A program made the translations under genes and the position numbers. The notes under the pieces were generated by a model. That model saw only the letters and a list, made by a program, of their open reading frames with translations, did not search any database and had not been told where the DNA came from. Below, in pieces: positions 56,801 through 64,000 of a DNA stretch of 64,000 nucleotides (its first letter is position 1; the number at the start of each line of letters is the position of its first letter). The stretch comes from Phycisphaerae bacterium (GTDB lineage: Bacteria; Planctomycetota; Phycisphaerae; Phycisphaerales; Phycisphaeraceae). Location: contig JAUHZU010000013.1 in NCBI GenBank assembly GCA_030425705.1, positions 60,720-124,719 on the forward strand, written 5' to 3'.

Positions 56801-58180
56801 CGCGTTGGAGTTGGTGAAGGTGGTCCCGGCCCCGGTGAGCGTGAAGACCACCGTCCCGTCGTCGCCCGTCGATCGGACGTGGGTGATGCCGGCGTTGAGG
56901 GTCGACCCGTTCTGGAGCGTGAAGCCGTGGTAGCCGGCGAAGCCGCTGCCTTGCACCTCGACGTTGAGGTGGCCGACGTCGAGGGCGCTGGCGTCGAAGG
57001 TGGTCACGACGGTCGAGAAGGAGCGGGCGTCGAAGGTCGCGGTGCCGGTGACCAGGACCTGCGAGTTGCCGGTGACGCTGGTCTGGACGATCGAGCGCAC
57101 GCCGAACTCGAGGTCGCCGGTGACATCGAGCGTGGCGTTGTTGTGCAGGTTGACCGTCGCGGCATCGTCGGTGCCGATCGCGCCGCCGACACTGGCGGCC
57201 GGCTGGGTGACGCCAAAGCCGTTGACCGTGACCGTCGCGCCGTTGGTGAGGTCGATGTCCGCATGCCGGGCGTACAGCTGGTTGAGGATAACGTCGGTAT
57301 GGGACCCGTCGACGCTGAAGGTGCCGAGCGTGGCGTCGCCGCCGAGGTTGAGCCGGCCGATGTTCGCGTCCTCGCCGGAGAAGGGGATCCCGCCCTGCAC
57401 GATCAGCGAGGCGTCGGCGTGGGTGCCGACATAGGCCGTGTCGTCCACCCGGAGGAACCCGTCGTTCTGCACCGTGATCGACGAGCCGGCGACCCCGCCG
57501 GCCCCGGTCAGATACAGGAAGTCCGCGGTCAGGGCGCCCAGCGTCTCGAGGGTGACCTGCGTCGCGCCGTTGGCATTGCCCAGCGTCACCGTGTGGTCCG
57601 CCCGGATGCTGCCGAAGTCGCGCAGGGTGAGCGTGAGGTTGCCCAGCTCCGCGTCGTCTACAAAGAACGCGTTGCTGAACGGGCTGCCGTTGCCGCTCTC
57701 CACCACCACCGTCGAGGGCCCGGCCAACCCGTTGTGCACCAGGTCCAGCGCGTACACGCTGTTGCCCTGCATGTGGAACATCAGCCCGCTCAGGTCGCTC
57801 CAATGGATCGAGGCGAAGTCGGCCCCGCTGTTGTCCGCATCGACCGTGATGATCGGGTTGTTCAGCCCATCGAAGTACAGCGTGTCCGCTGCAACGGGCA
57901 CCTCCTGGGGCGACCAGTTGAGTGGGTCGTAGAAGTCGCCGCCCAGCAGCCAATCCCAGGTCAGCTCCTCGCTACAGGCAGGGCCGGCGGCCAGCACCAT
58001 CGCGGCGGCAACCCACGCGCCCGTGTTCCGTGACGGGCGGCCGCGCCAACCCACAACACGCCCGACGGGCTTCTGCGCCGCGGCCGATCGTCGCCCACCG
58101 ATAGGCACGCGGCCGCTGCCGTCCCACCGGACCGGACGTCTCACACGCGATCGGTGAACACCTATAGGTTCCGCGCCCAT
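53867..58180 (-). CDS. giant PEP-CTERM protein with beta-repeats and dockerin-like domain, 1437 aa
   Basis: The start is set by AGGAGGT (58186-58192) 5 nt before ATG 58180. An unusual 50-residue basic lead comes before a hydrophobic signal, GAWVAAAMVLAAGPACSEE. The body has beta-helix or autotransporter-type repeats (NGTTHLGSTTTLDAALRI, and many similar) over ~1250 residues. Near the end two EF-hand-like calcium loops form a dockerin type I pair: DVNTDGFVGVEDLDLLLAHW and DLTGDGLVGDADLQLVLTYW. The tail is IPEPGTATLFAMTGLALLRRRR. Dockerins bind cohesins or just stiffen C-termini in planctomycetes. Function unknown; surface architecture is inferred. Confidence 0.88.
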   Translation of the reverse strand: MGAEPIGVHRSRVRRPVRWDGSGRVPIGGRRSAAAQKPVGRVVGWRGRPSRNTGAWVAAAMVLAAGPACSEELTWDWLLGGDFYDPLNWSPQEVPVAADTLYFDGLNNPIITVDADNSGADFASIHWSDLSGLMFHMQGNSVYALDLVHNGLAGPSTVVVESGNGSPFSNAFFVDDAELGNLTLTLRDFGSIRADHTVTLGNANGATQVTLETLGALTADFLYLTGAGGVAGSSITVQNDGFLRVDDTAYVGTHADASLIVQGGIPFSGEDANIGRLNLGGDATLGTFSVDGSHTDVILNQLYARHADIDLTNGATVTVNGFGVTQPAASVGGAIGTDDAATVNLHNNATLDVTGDLEFGVRSIVQTSVTGNSQVLVTGTATFDARSFSTVVTTFDASALDVGHLNVEVQGSGFAGYHGFTLQNGSTLNAGITHVRSTGDDGTVVFTLTGAGTTFTNSNALYIEGLGQSTLEVLAGAVLDRTGANGTTHLGSTTTLDAALRISGAGSTFESSGHNLTLRAADPVNNVSLILENDGVANFQTIDHFRGTVTVNSGGDLTFLDYHLPSGQLQVEGNGTTLAGRDLRVGWDPYPVITGESAALSVGNQATISLTGRFEVGGVNNDADAALSGGATITSDVAQVSDGELALSGSGTLLTTAELTVGSAFGSGVLTIDQGAAAQVNGMLYIEHNALFDVITASAAVEDVRHTGGGVYVEDADFDFDVYDHASDQLHFSGNSDVDGFLYYGGYDPAAGAPGGTSVLVVDTNANLSLSHLTLGGYGNDAEADLLEDAYVGAYSSYIGYDVEFGSPGNGRLTLEDNAVFEVLSTVVVGSDPGSLAGGEVSVMDQATLQTGSLYIFDTGTFNLLGGTLETYEISELDGEFNWYLGTVSLLDDAVLTPGFVDMLLASTDGQLNPGQTLSIDGQATLLTPLTLNGGVFEYGSLVNGHLLSVNSGSVAVNSQFFVTLGGDMGRVVIVEDYQLNPALNIYVEQDGVLQVRGTGEVIAGNIIELRGRVQMFDGTSYLRADGINISGVLSGTGYVLADGEFAGDGNIYIEYDGEVRATDGEHLILDTAHIANGGTFYAHDAIIEVYSQDGDGLELFNAPPFDDPEGGESGPGGHIILLDGGQLIMHEGELWNEGQVSIENAILRVPELSNHNDGVATFSGEETKLFGDLYLGEDARITISSETRAKFFDYAELEGDLFIGEGGLAIFFSDVEGSFDVSGNGGVEIHGDFSPGSSPGSVNIAGDLDLSASRALRLEIAGDVQGDDYDFVNVGGRLTLGGELRIVLLEEWSAQAGEPAPGSRVDLLDWSILSGSFEDVSFEDDTDFFANSGLGINLQHLYTTGELSFELLGDVNTDGFVGVEDLDLLLAHWGDSVNPYDYAAGDLTGDGLVGDADLQLVLTYWGDGTPPDVNIPEPGTATLFAMTGLALLRRRR

Positions 58181-58437
58181 GAGATACCTCCTGTGAATGG
58201 CACAGCGTCTCGGGCTCACCCGATCGGCGGGTTCCACCGCCAGGCGAAAAACAACGTCACGACACCCGTTTGGACCCGGCCCGGCGACGCCGCCAGGCCC
58301 GGCCGATCCATCATAACGCCACCCCCCCGGAATCCAAGGACATCGCGGGGCACGCCGCTCAAAACCCCGCCCGACCCGGGCCGGCCCGGCCGTCGGGGGC
58401 GATCCGGCCCGCCGATCCGTGTACACGTCACACGATT

Positions 58438-58590
58438 CTGACCTTGTTCGCCCGCCCGCACCGCCCCCACGGCCTGCCCGGCCTCCTCTACTGGTGGGCC
58501 CTCTACCCCGTGCACCTCATCGGCTTCACCCGCCTCGCCCAACGCATCGCCCAACTCGCCCAATCCCTCGACGCCTCCCGCCCCCGCTGA
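58438..58590 (+). pseudogene. relic of a DUF2867-type (SDR family) C-terminus
   Basis: 50 residues ending RIAQLAQSLDASRPR and stop. PHGLPGLLYWWALYPVHLIG is very like the end of DUF2867 proteins (RGLLGLLYWYALYPLH pattern). Upstream in the same frame the sequence has no start or recognisable domain, so most of the gene is missing. Alternatively a chance short frame, but the aromatic pattern is unlikely by chance in this GC-rich DNA. Confidence 0.45.
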
Positions 58591-58631
58591 CTCCACGCCT
58601 CCGTCAACCCGCAAACGCTCCACGCCCCAGC

Positions 58632-58662
58632 TTGCCAGCCCGCCTGGCCCGCCTGTTAGACT
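58632..58662 (+). promoter_or_regulatory. putative promoter of the small secreted peptide gene
   Basis: TTGCCA (58632-58637), 19-nt spacer, TAGACT (58657-58662), 62 nt before the ATG. Confidence 0.4.
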
Positions 58663-58724
58663 GGCCCGCTCCCCGCTTCATCCTCTCATTCGCTGACCCT
58701 CACCGGCCAACCGGAGAACAGAAC

Positions 58725-58928
58725 ATGCCCGCCCGCTCCGAACCGACCCGAACGCTCTCGGCGGTCTCCACGCTGCTCCTCGCCGCCGCACCCGCCGCCG
58801 CCCAGACCAACCGGACCGGCTCCGGCAGCAACTACAACCGGAGCGAACCCGGCAACCGGTTCATCAGCGGACCGCCGAACACGCTCCCGCCCGGCGGCGG
58901 CGATGGCGTCAGTTTCCGCCCGCAGTAA
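58725..58928 (+). CDS. small secreted peptide, 67 aa
   Basis: 67-residue precursor. The N-terminus MPARSEPTRTLSAVSTLLLAAAPAAAQ is a clear signal peptide with an AAA-type cleavage site, leaving a mature peptide of about 40 residues rich in Asn, Ser, Gly and Pro (TNRTGSGSNYNRSEPGNRF, ending GGGDGVSFRPQ), with no cysteine. GGAGA lies 8 nt before the ATG, and a promoter-like pair precedes it. A longer frame starting 306 nt upstream is proline noise. It is followed 83 bp later by a PEP-CTERM gene. Function unknown. Confidence 0.7.
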   Translation: MPARSEPTRTLSAVSTLLLAAAPAAAQTNRTGSGSNYNRSEPGNRFISGPPNTLPPGGGDGVSFRPQ

Positions 58929-59011
58929 CAGTGGATCGCCGGGTACCCCCCGTTCTGACTGTTCGTCTGTCGATTCGATTCTCAGCTCAAACTTCTACCT
59001 GGATCACAATC

Positions 59012-61414
59012 ATGCCAGCCACCTCGCTCCTTGTGTTCCGTCGTGCGGCCTGCGTCCTTGCGTGTGCCATGCCGGTGTCTGCCGCCCAAGCGGAGGATTT
59101 TGAGTGGACGGGCCAGGGCTCTAACGAGCAGTGGGGCAACCCCGACAACTGGAATCAGTCAAGCGCTCCGGACACTGACGAGGACACCTCCATTTTCCAG
59201 TCCGGCCCGCAAGGGGCGGTCTTCAATGTCGTGCTTGTCGAATCGGTCGAGGTCAGACTGTTGCAGATCGAGGACTTCAATACAAACTTCTTTGGCGTAC
59301 TCACGGATGTCACGACGACGATCACGGGCTTCAACGCATCGACTCTAACGACCAACGGGATTGTCTTAGACGCTGAGCAGACCCTCACGGATACCGGGGT
59401 CGCGACGCTCGAACTCGTCGACCTGACGGTCTTCGCCGGCAACATTACGACGGGCGAGGACCCTATCATTGTGGACCCTCACGACCCAGGCATCCACAAT
59501 CTGATCCTGGATAACACCGTCTTGGTGCGCACCGTCAATAGCGATTTCACACCCGACAACCTTAACCTCGTCTTGGCGAATGGTGCGGTCTTCCGGAGGG
59601 GGTCGGATTTCCGGGTTGAGTTCATACCCGGCGCCAACTCATCGCTGACCTTCGCGGCCGGCGGCATCCTGGATTTTGATACAACCACGGCGATGGACAC
59701 CCTCTTCCTCAACGGCGGCGGGCACATCTACCGCGACTTCAGCAGCACCGGCAACATCATCCTGGATGGCGCGACGACCGGTGCGGTCTTCGGCGACCCC
59801 GACGGCACCGCCACCCGCTCCGCCGACCTCTCCGGCACCATCTCCGGCACCGGCGGCGTCGTCGTCGCCAACGAAAACTACACCGTCTCACTCCTCGGCA
59901 GCAACACCTTCACCGGCGGGATCTACCTCTTCCGCGGCACCGTCTCCGTCGGCGCCGGCTCAAACCTCGGCGGGCTCTCCAACTTCCTCCAGTTCTCCGG
60001 CGGCACCCTCCACATCTACGACCCCCTGACCATCGCCATCGACGCCGACATCCTCGAAGGCACCCTCGATACCGACGGCCACGACGTCACCTACACCGGC
60101 GACTGGAACGACATCGACGGCCTCGACCCCGGCTCCTTCACCAAGACCGGCCTAGGCACCCTCACCCTCAACAACAACGGCTCGGGCTACACCGGCACGC
60201 TCATCGTCGACCAGGGCACCGTCGTCTCCGGCAACGGCGACACCTTCAGCAACCAGACCGCCGTCACCATCAACACCACCGCCACCCTCCGCTTCGAACA
60301 GGCCGAAAACTTCGACGGGCTCAACGGCACCGGCACCGCCGACATCAATGGGCAGACCGTCCGCCTCGGCTACGGCAACAACGCCCACGACTTCGCCGGC
60401 CAGCTCACCGGCACCGGCCAACTCGTCGTCACCGGCCCGGGCACCCAGCGCTTCTCCGGCGACAACACCGGCTTCACCGGCAGCTTCGCCGTCAACGGCG
60501 GCACCCTCGCCTTCGGCACCACCCAGAGCGCCAGCGGCGACATCAACGTCGCCGACGGCGCGGACCTTGTCTTCGATCCCGACGCCGGCACCCTCTCATT
60601 CACCCATCTGCTCACCGGCGACGGCGATGTCAACAAACAAGGAAGCGGCACACTCCACATCACCAGCGATCAATCCGCATTCGCTGGACGCTGGAACGTT
60701 CTTGCCGGGACCATGACCCTCGACGGCACGGCCGGGGGCATCTCCGTTTACGTCGGTGACGGCGCGACGGTCGACGGCAACGGCACCGTCTCCGGCCTGC
60801 TCTACGCCGACGCCGGCGGCACCATCGCCCCCGGCAGCAGCCCCGGCGTCCTCTCCGCCGACCGCTTCATCATGGAGCCCGGCTCGACCCTCGAGATCGA
60901 AATCGGCGGCGACACCCGCGGCACCGACTACGACGCCCTCATCATCAACGACTCCGCCACCCTCGCCGGCACACTCGAGCTCAGCCGCACCGGCAGCAAC
61001 GTCACCGCCGGCCAGTCCTTCGACATCCTCGACGCCGGCACCCTCACCGGCACCTTCGACGACATCGACCTCGCCTCCCTCTTCTTCTTCCTCCGCTGGG
61101 ACCTCACCGACCTCTACACCACCGGCACCGTCGCCATCGTCTCCACCGGCGACGCCAACAACGACGGCACCGTCGGCGTCGAAGACCTCGACCTCGTCCT
61201 CGCCAACTGGGGCGCCGGCACCAACACCCGCGGCCTCGGCCCGCTCCCCGGCGACGTCACCGGCGACTTCGCCGTCGACCAAGCCGACCTCCAGGCCATC
61301 CTCGACCACTGGGGCACGACCCCGCCGCCCGCCGGCACCCCCATCCCCGAGCCCGGCACCCTCGCGCTGCTCGCCGCGGCCGGCCTAGTCACCACCCGCC
61401 GCCGCCGACGGTAG
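59012..61414 (+). CDS. PEP-CTERM/dockerin-like protein with autotransporter repeats, 800 aa
   Basis: Signal peptide (AACVLACAMPVSAAQA-ED), then beta-strand repeats: an N-terminal segment DFEWTGQGSNEQWGNPDNW typical of planctomycete secreted proteins, followed by autotransporter-associated repeats such as GLGTLTLNNNGSGYTGTL and GTGQLVVTGPGTQRF. A dockerin-like pair follows, DANNDGTVGVEDLDLVLANW and DVTGDFAVDQADLQAILDHW, and the tail IPEPGTLALLAAAGL ends RRRRR. No Shine-Dalgarno is clear at ATG 59012. The composition shifts within the gene: 59100-59700 is less GC-rich and less C-biased than 59800-61400, suggesting a mosaic origin. Surface role is inferred. Confidence 0.87.
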   Translation: MPATSLLVFRRAACVLACAMPVSAAQAEDFEWTGQGSNEQWGNPDNWNQSSAPDTDEDTSIFQSGPQGAVFNVVLVESVEVRLLQIEDFNTNFFGVLTDVTTTITGFNASTLTTNGIVLDAEQTLTDTGVATLELVDLTVFAGNITTGEDPIIVDPHDPGIHNLILDNTVLVRTVNSDFTPDNLNLVLANGAVFRRGSDFRVEFIPGANSSLTFAAGGILDFDTTTAMDTLFLNGGGHIYRDFSSTGNIILDGATTGAVFGDPDGTATRSADLSGTISGTGGVVVANENYTVSLLGSNTFTGGIYLFRGTVSVGAGSNLGGLSNFLQFSGGTLHIYDPLTIAIDADILEGTLDTDGHDVTYTGDWNDIDGLDPGSFTKTGLGTLTLNNNGSGYTGTLIVDQGTVVSGNGDTFSNQTAVTINTTATLRFEQAENFDGLNGTGTADINGQTVRLGYGNNAHDFAGQLTGTGQLVVTGPGTQRFSGDNTGFTGSFAVNGGTLAFGTTQSASGDINVADGADLVFDPDAGTLSFTHLLTGDGDVNKQGSGTLHITSDQSAFAGRWNVLAGTMTLDGTAGGISVYVGDGATVDGNGTVSGLLYADAGGTIAPGSSPGVLSADRFIMEPGSTLEIEIGGDTRGTDYDALIINDSATLAGTLELSRTGSNVTAGQSFDILDAGTLTGTFDDIDLASLFFFLRWDLTDLYTTGTVAIVSTGDANNDGTVGVEDLDLVLANWGAGTNTRGLGPLPGDVTGDFAVDQADLQAILDHWGTTPPPAGTPIPEPGTLALLAAAGLVTTRRRRR

Positions 61415-61525
61415 GGCGGGGCACACCCCTCGGGACAGGCGTCCGCGCTGTCATCCGGGCACCCCCCTGCACAGCCAAGCCCCCAAGCCACGCGACCGCC
61501 GCCCATCCCGCCCCGACCCTCCCCC

Positions 61526-62467
61526 ATGCAACACCCCGACGCCCAGACCTTCGACATGACCCTCCGCGTCGGGTGCTCCCTCGCCTACCACGCCACCGGC
61601 CCCGCCTCCCTCCTCCTCAACGTCCAGCCCTGGGCCGGACGCAACTACCAGATCGTCTACCAGGACATCACCCTCGGCGACCACCTCGCCTCCCAACCCT
61701 TTACCGATACCCACGGCAACTACGTCCACCGCATCCCCCTCGCCCCCGGCGACAACTTCTTCCGACACGACGCCATCCTCGCCGTCCGATCCCTCCGCGA
61801 TAACGAAGGCCTGGCCACCCCGAACGACGGCCCCCCCGAGACCCCCGCCCAGCTCCCCGCCGAGCTGCTCCGATACACCCTCCCCAGCCGCTACGCCGAT
61901 TCCGACAAACTCGCCGACTTCGCCTGGGACAAGTTCGGCCAGGTCCCCCACGGCCACGCCCGCGTCCAGGCCATCAGCCACTGGCTCCACCACAACCTCG
62001 AATACCGCTACTTCTCCGGCGACCCCGAGCTCTCCGCCTTCGACATCCTCCAGCGCGGCTACGGCGTCTGCCGCGACTTCGCACACCTCGCCGTCGCCCT
62101 CAACCGCACCTTCAACCTCCCCACCCGCTACGTCACCGGCCACCTCCCCGACATCGGCTTCCCCGACCCCGACAACCACATGGACTTCCACGCCTACGCC
62201 GAGGTCTACCTCAACGGTCGCTGGCACACCACCGACCCCCGCTTCCACACCCCACGCATCGGACGCATCAAGATCGCCTGCGGCCAGGACGCCGTCGACG
62301 GCGCGTTCTCCACCATCTTCGGCGGTGCCACCCTCACCTACTTCCAGGTCTGGGCCTACCAGGTCCCCCGCAACACCGTCGCCGTCGGCGACCCCCTCGA
62401 CCTCTCCCAACGCCTCGACAACCAGACCACCATCCACCGAGAAACCCCCTACGCCCTCGCCCCCTGA
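61526..62467 (+). CDS. transglutaminase-like cysteine peptidase-fold protein
   Basis: 313 aa, no signal peptide, so cytoplasmic. An N-terminal beta domain (bacterial transglutaminase N-terminal type) covers ~10-110, and the catalytic core has GYGVCRDFAHLAVAL (Cys182), MDFHAYAEVYLNGRW (His222) and TTDPRF (Asp237). The triad is complete, so an active protease, amidase or transglutaminase is likely. Family members are often found beside circularly permuted ATP-grasp and alpha-E genes, none of which is here. The gene is preceded by 111 bp and followed by the dispersed repeats at 62495-62632. Confidence 0.88.
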   Translation: MQHPDAQTFDMTLRVGCSLAYHATGPASLLLNVQPWAGRNYQIVYQDITLGDHLASQPFTDTHGNYVHRIPLAPGDNFFRHDAILAVRSLRDNEGLATPNDGPPETPAQLPAELLRYTLPSRYADSDKLADFAWDKFGQVPHGHARVQAISHWLHHNLEYRYFSGDPELSAFDILQRGYGVCRDFAHLAVALNRTFNLPTRYVTGHLPDIGFPDPDNHMDFHAYAEVYLNGRWHTTDPRFHTPRIGRIKIACGQDAVDGAFSTIFGGATLTYFQVWAYQVPRNTVAVGDPLDLSQRLDNQTTIHRETPYALAP

Positions 62468-62494
62468 GCCCCCGCCTATCCCCGCACCTCTCCG

Positions 62495-62531
62495 TAGGGC
62501 GGGTGGAGCGAGGCCCCGAGCGCAACCCACC
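62495..62531 (+). repeat. 37-nt dispersed repeat, copy 2
   Basis: TAGGGCGGGTGGAGCGAG followed by GCCCCGAGCGCAACCCACC. 32 of 37 positions match the minus strand of 42370-42406. It directly precedes the VGQAFLPV repeats. Confidence 0.75.
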
Positions 62532-62548
62532 GCCCCGAACGACACCCA

Positions 62549-62632
62549 GGTAGGACAGGCATTCCTGCCTGTCATTCAGCAAAGTCGATCCCCACCCCCG
62601 GTAGGACAGGCCTTCCGGGGGCCCGCCTGTCT
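62549..62632 (+). repeat. two copies of the GGTAGGACAGGC hairpin repeat
   Basis: Copy 1: GACAGGC (62554-62560), 6-nt spacer, GCCTGTC (62567-62573). Copy 2: GACAGGC (62605-62611) and GCCTGTC (62625-62631) with a longer spacer. Both start GGTAGGACAGGC and translate in one frame to VGQAF. Such sequences are dispersed in planctomycete genomes and often give false peptides. Confidence 0.75.
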
Positions 62633-62743
62633 CCCCACCCCCGCCGACCCCCTCACGCCAAGACGCGAAGCCGCGGAGCCGGGTGCAACCGCGCGCCGGC
62701 TGCCGTATGCTCTATGCTTCCGCATCTCGCAGCCGGGGGCCCG

Positions 62744-63685
62744 ATGCCGTCCAACACCGCCATGCCGACCGCCGAATCCCAGCTCGAGCGCGATTTCATC
62801 AGCAAGCTGGAGGCCCTCAAGTACACCCTCCGCCAAGACATCCGCGACCGCGCCGCCCTCGAAGCCAACTTCCGCGCCCACTTCGAATCCCTCAACCGCG
62901 TCACCCTCACCGACGGCGAGTTCAAGCGCCTGCTCGACGAGATCGTCACCCCCGACGTCTTCGCCGCCGCCACCCGCCTCCGCGCCATCAACAGCTTCAC
63001 CCGCGATGACGGCACGCCCCTCAACTACACCCTCGTCAACATCAAAGACTGGTGCAAGAACACCTTCGAAGTCGTCAACCAGCTCCGCATCAACACCGAC
63101 TACTCCCACCACCGCTACGACGTCATGCTCCTGATCAACGGCATCCCCGCCGTGCAGATCGAGCTTAAAACCCTCGGCATCTCCCCCCGCCGAGCGATGC
63201 AACAAATCGTCGATTACAAAAAAGACCCCGGCAACGGCTACACCAAGACCCTCCTCTGCTTCGTCCAGCTCTTCATCGTCTCCAACCAGACCCAGACCTA
63301 CTACTTCGCCAACAACAACGAACGACACTTCGCCTTCGACGCGGATGAAAACTTCCTGCCGATCTACGTCCACGCCGACGAGTCGAACAAGAAGATCACC
63401 CACCTCGACGATTTCGCCGAGTCCTTCCTCCCCAAGTGCACCCTCGCCACCACCATCAACCGCTACATGGTCCTCGTCCCCTCCGAGCAGCAGATGCTCA
63501 TGATGCGCCCGTACCAGGTCTACGCCGTCAAGGCCATCGAACAGTGCATCCGCGAAAACCGCGGCCACGGCTACGTCTGGCACACCACCGGCAGTGGGAT
63601 TACCTTTACGCACTCGCTTTGCGGTCTATTGCTACTAGGAGCCACTAGGAAAATGCAAAATGGCACCAACGATCGCACATCCTGA
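62744..63685 (+). pseudogene. truncated type I restriction subunit HsdR, cut at Walker A
   Basis: The first ~285 residues read as the N-terminal nuclease domain of HsdR: LERDFISKLEALKY, PD-(D/E)XK residues Asp126 (HRYDVMLL) and Glu140-Leu-Lys142 (IPAVQIELKT), then QVYAVKAIEQC and GYVWHTTGSG. The Walker A motif should continue KT, but the frame turns to GITFTHSL near 63597 and stops at 63685. The helicase part is absent. No hsdM or hsdS lies upstream. The break coincides with a drop in GC content, consistent with insertion of foreign DNA at 63598 onward. The rest of hsdR may lie beyond the window. Confidence 0.85.
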
Positions 63686-63908
63686 TGATACCGAGGCGCG
63701 AAAGTTTGCGGCCGCACTTCTGCGCCTGGCGCGGAAGACACCCGGAGAGATGGACGCGTATCTCTGCTGTGCCGAGGATTCATGTCTAATCGCTGAAACG
63801 AAAACGACTCTACGCAGTTATGTGATTCGTCAGGATGCACACGGAAACGTGCGAATCGACGCGTTGGTGGAACTGACCCCCTCGGGTTCTTTGGGCCAGT
63901 TGTCATGA
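63660..63908 (+). CDS. unrecognised 82-aa protein in the hsdR insertion
   Basis: Starts MAPTIAHPDDTEARKF, overlaps the broken hsdR frame by 26 nt and has AGGA 9 nt before its ATG. It is acidic, with two adjacent cysteines (YLCCAEDSC) and no signal peptide. I recognise no domain. It lies in lower-GC DNA that begins at the hsdR break, so it probably arrived with the insertion. It may be a real small gene or the fragment of a longer one. Confidence 0.5.
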   Translation: MAPTIAHPDDTEARKFAAALLRLARKTPGEMDAYLCCAEDSCLIAETKTTLRSYVIRQDAHGNVRIDALVELTPSGSLGQLS

Positions 63909-63933
63909 GAGAATCGGGGGTGGTGTGATCGGA

Positions 63934-63983
63934 TGCTGAGCCGGAGGGAGGGGCGCAGCCCCGACCGGAGGGTCAGCATCCGA
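63934..63983. repeat. long imperfect inverted repeat at the window edge
   Basis: CGGATGCTGA and TCAGCATCCG bracket a GC-rich core with GGGGCGCAGCCCC at its centre. It follows the 82-aa gene directly. It may be an insertion-sequence end or regulatory hairpin; the window stops too soon to tell. Confidence 0.45.
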
Positions 63984-64000
63984 GGCGGCCGGGAACGCCC

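Larger units (their letters stand above)
58181..58724. other. 544-bp region between divergent secreted-protein genes
   Basis: No complete gene. It holds the Shine-Dalgarno of the giant PEP-CTERM gene at 58186-58192, a coding relic at 58438-58590 and the promoter-like sequence of the small secreted peptide at 58632-58662. The part 58250-58420 is simply GC-rich. Confidence 0.5.

Noticed and set aside
58419..58724. N-terminal extension of the 67-aa secreted peptide
   Set aside because: Proline/arginine noise; signal peptide, ribosome site and promoter all point to ATG 58725.

Overview
This GC-rich window carries about 45 protein genes and one tRNA. It most probably comes from a planctomycete, and I infer class Phycisphaerae. 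The grounds are four PEP-CTERM secreted proteins ending in PEPG...RRRR tails, two of them with dockerin-like calcium repeats; a MoxR/DUF58/BatA-type/VWA/DUF4175 gene train; a short CxxC...CPEC zinc-ribbon membrane protein; a DUF1080 lipoprotein; and dispersed repeats that translate to VGQAFLPV. lpxB and a tripartite RND pump indicate a diderm envelope. No species is claimed.

Layout. 1-5.8 kb: end of a SpoIIE-type phosphatase, dodecin, a PEP-CTERM protein, trhO, two small membrane proteins, a methyltransferase and a zinc alcohol dehydrogenase. 5.9-7.4 kb: a conspicuously AT-rich gene for a PD-(D/E)XK nuclease-like protein, lodged behind the groL terminator. 7.4-14.3 kb: groSL, a stand-alone receiver protein, bioA, a family 2 glycosyltransferase, tRNA-Leu(CAA) and a Tat-exported flavoprotein. 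14.3-21.2 kb: a 932-residue PEP-CTERM protein, lpxB, a lysine-rich histone-H1-like protein and an EF-G2-type GTPase. 21.5-36.9 kb: the MoxR-DUF58-BatA-VWA-DUF4175 operon, a prenyltransferase-fold protein and an M60-like metallopeptidase. 36.9-40.9 kb: a zinc-ribbon membrane protein and an XRE-cupin regulator divergent from putA. 41-47.2 kb: a small AT-rich gene coupled to DUF1080, then RND permease and adaptor. 47.3-53.7 kb: a Maf-like glycosyltransferase, a lipoprotein and an NRPS-like A-T-TE gene broken by one in-frame TAG. 53.8-61.4 kb: two large PEP-CTERM/dockerin proteins, a 67-residue secreted peptide and a gene relic. 61.5-64 kb: a transglutaminase-like protein, a dispersed repeat cluster and an hsdR cut off at its Walker A motif beside foreign-looking DNA.

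How the parts fit. The 21.5-35 kb operon looks like a membrane-anchored MoxR/VWA assembly with a huge coiled-coil DUF4175 partner. The putA/XRE-cupin pair looks like a local proline-catabolism switch with overlapping divergent promoters. Several genes share a start architecture in which a TANNCT hexamer lies exactly 6 nt before ATG with no Shine-Dalgarno, which suggests leaderless transcripts. The best candidates for something new are the AT-rich nuclease-like gene, the amber-interrupted NRPS-like gene, the small DUF1080-coupled gene and the leaderless-start motif. No CRISPR array, rRNA or complete transposase was seen.
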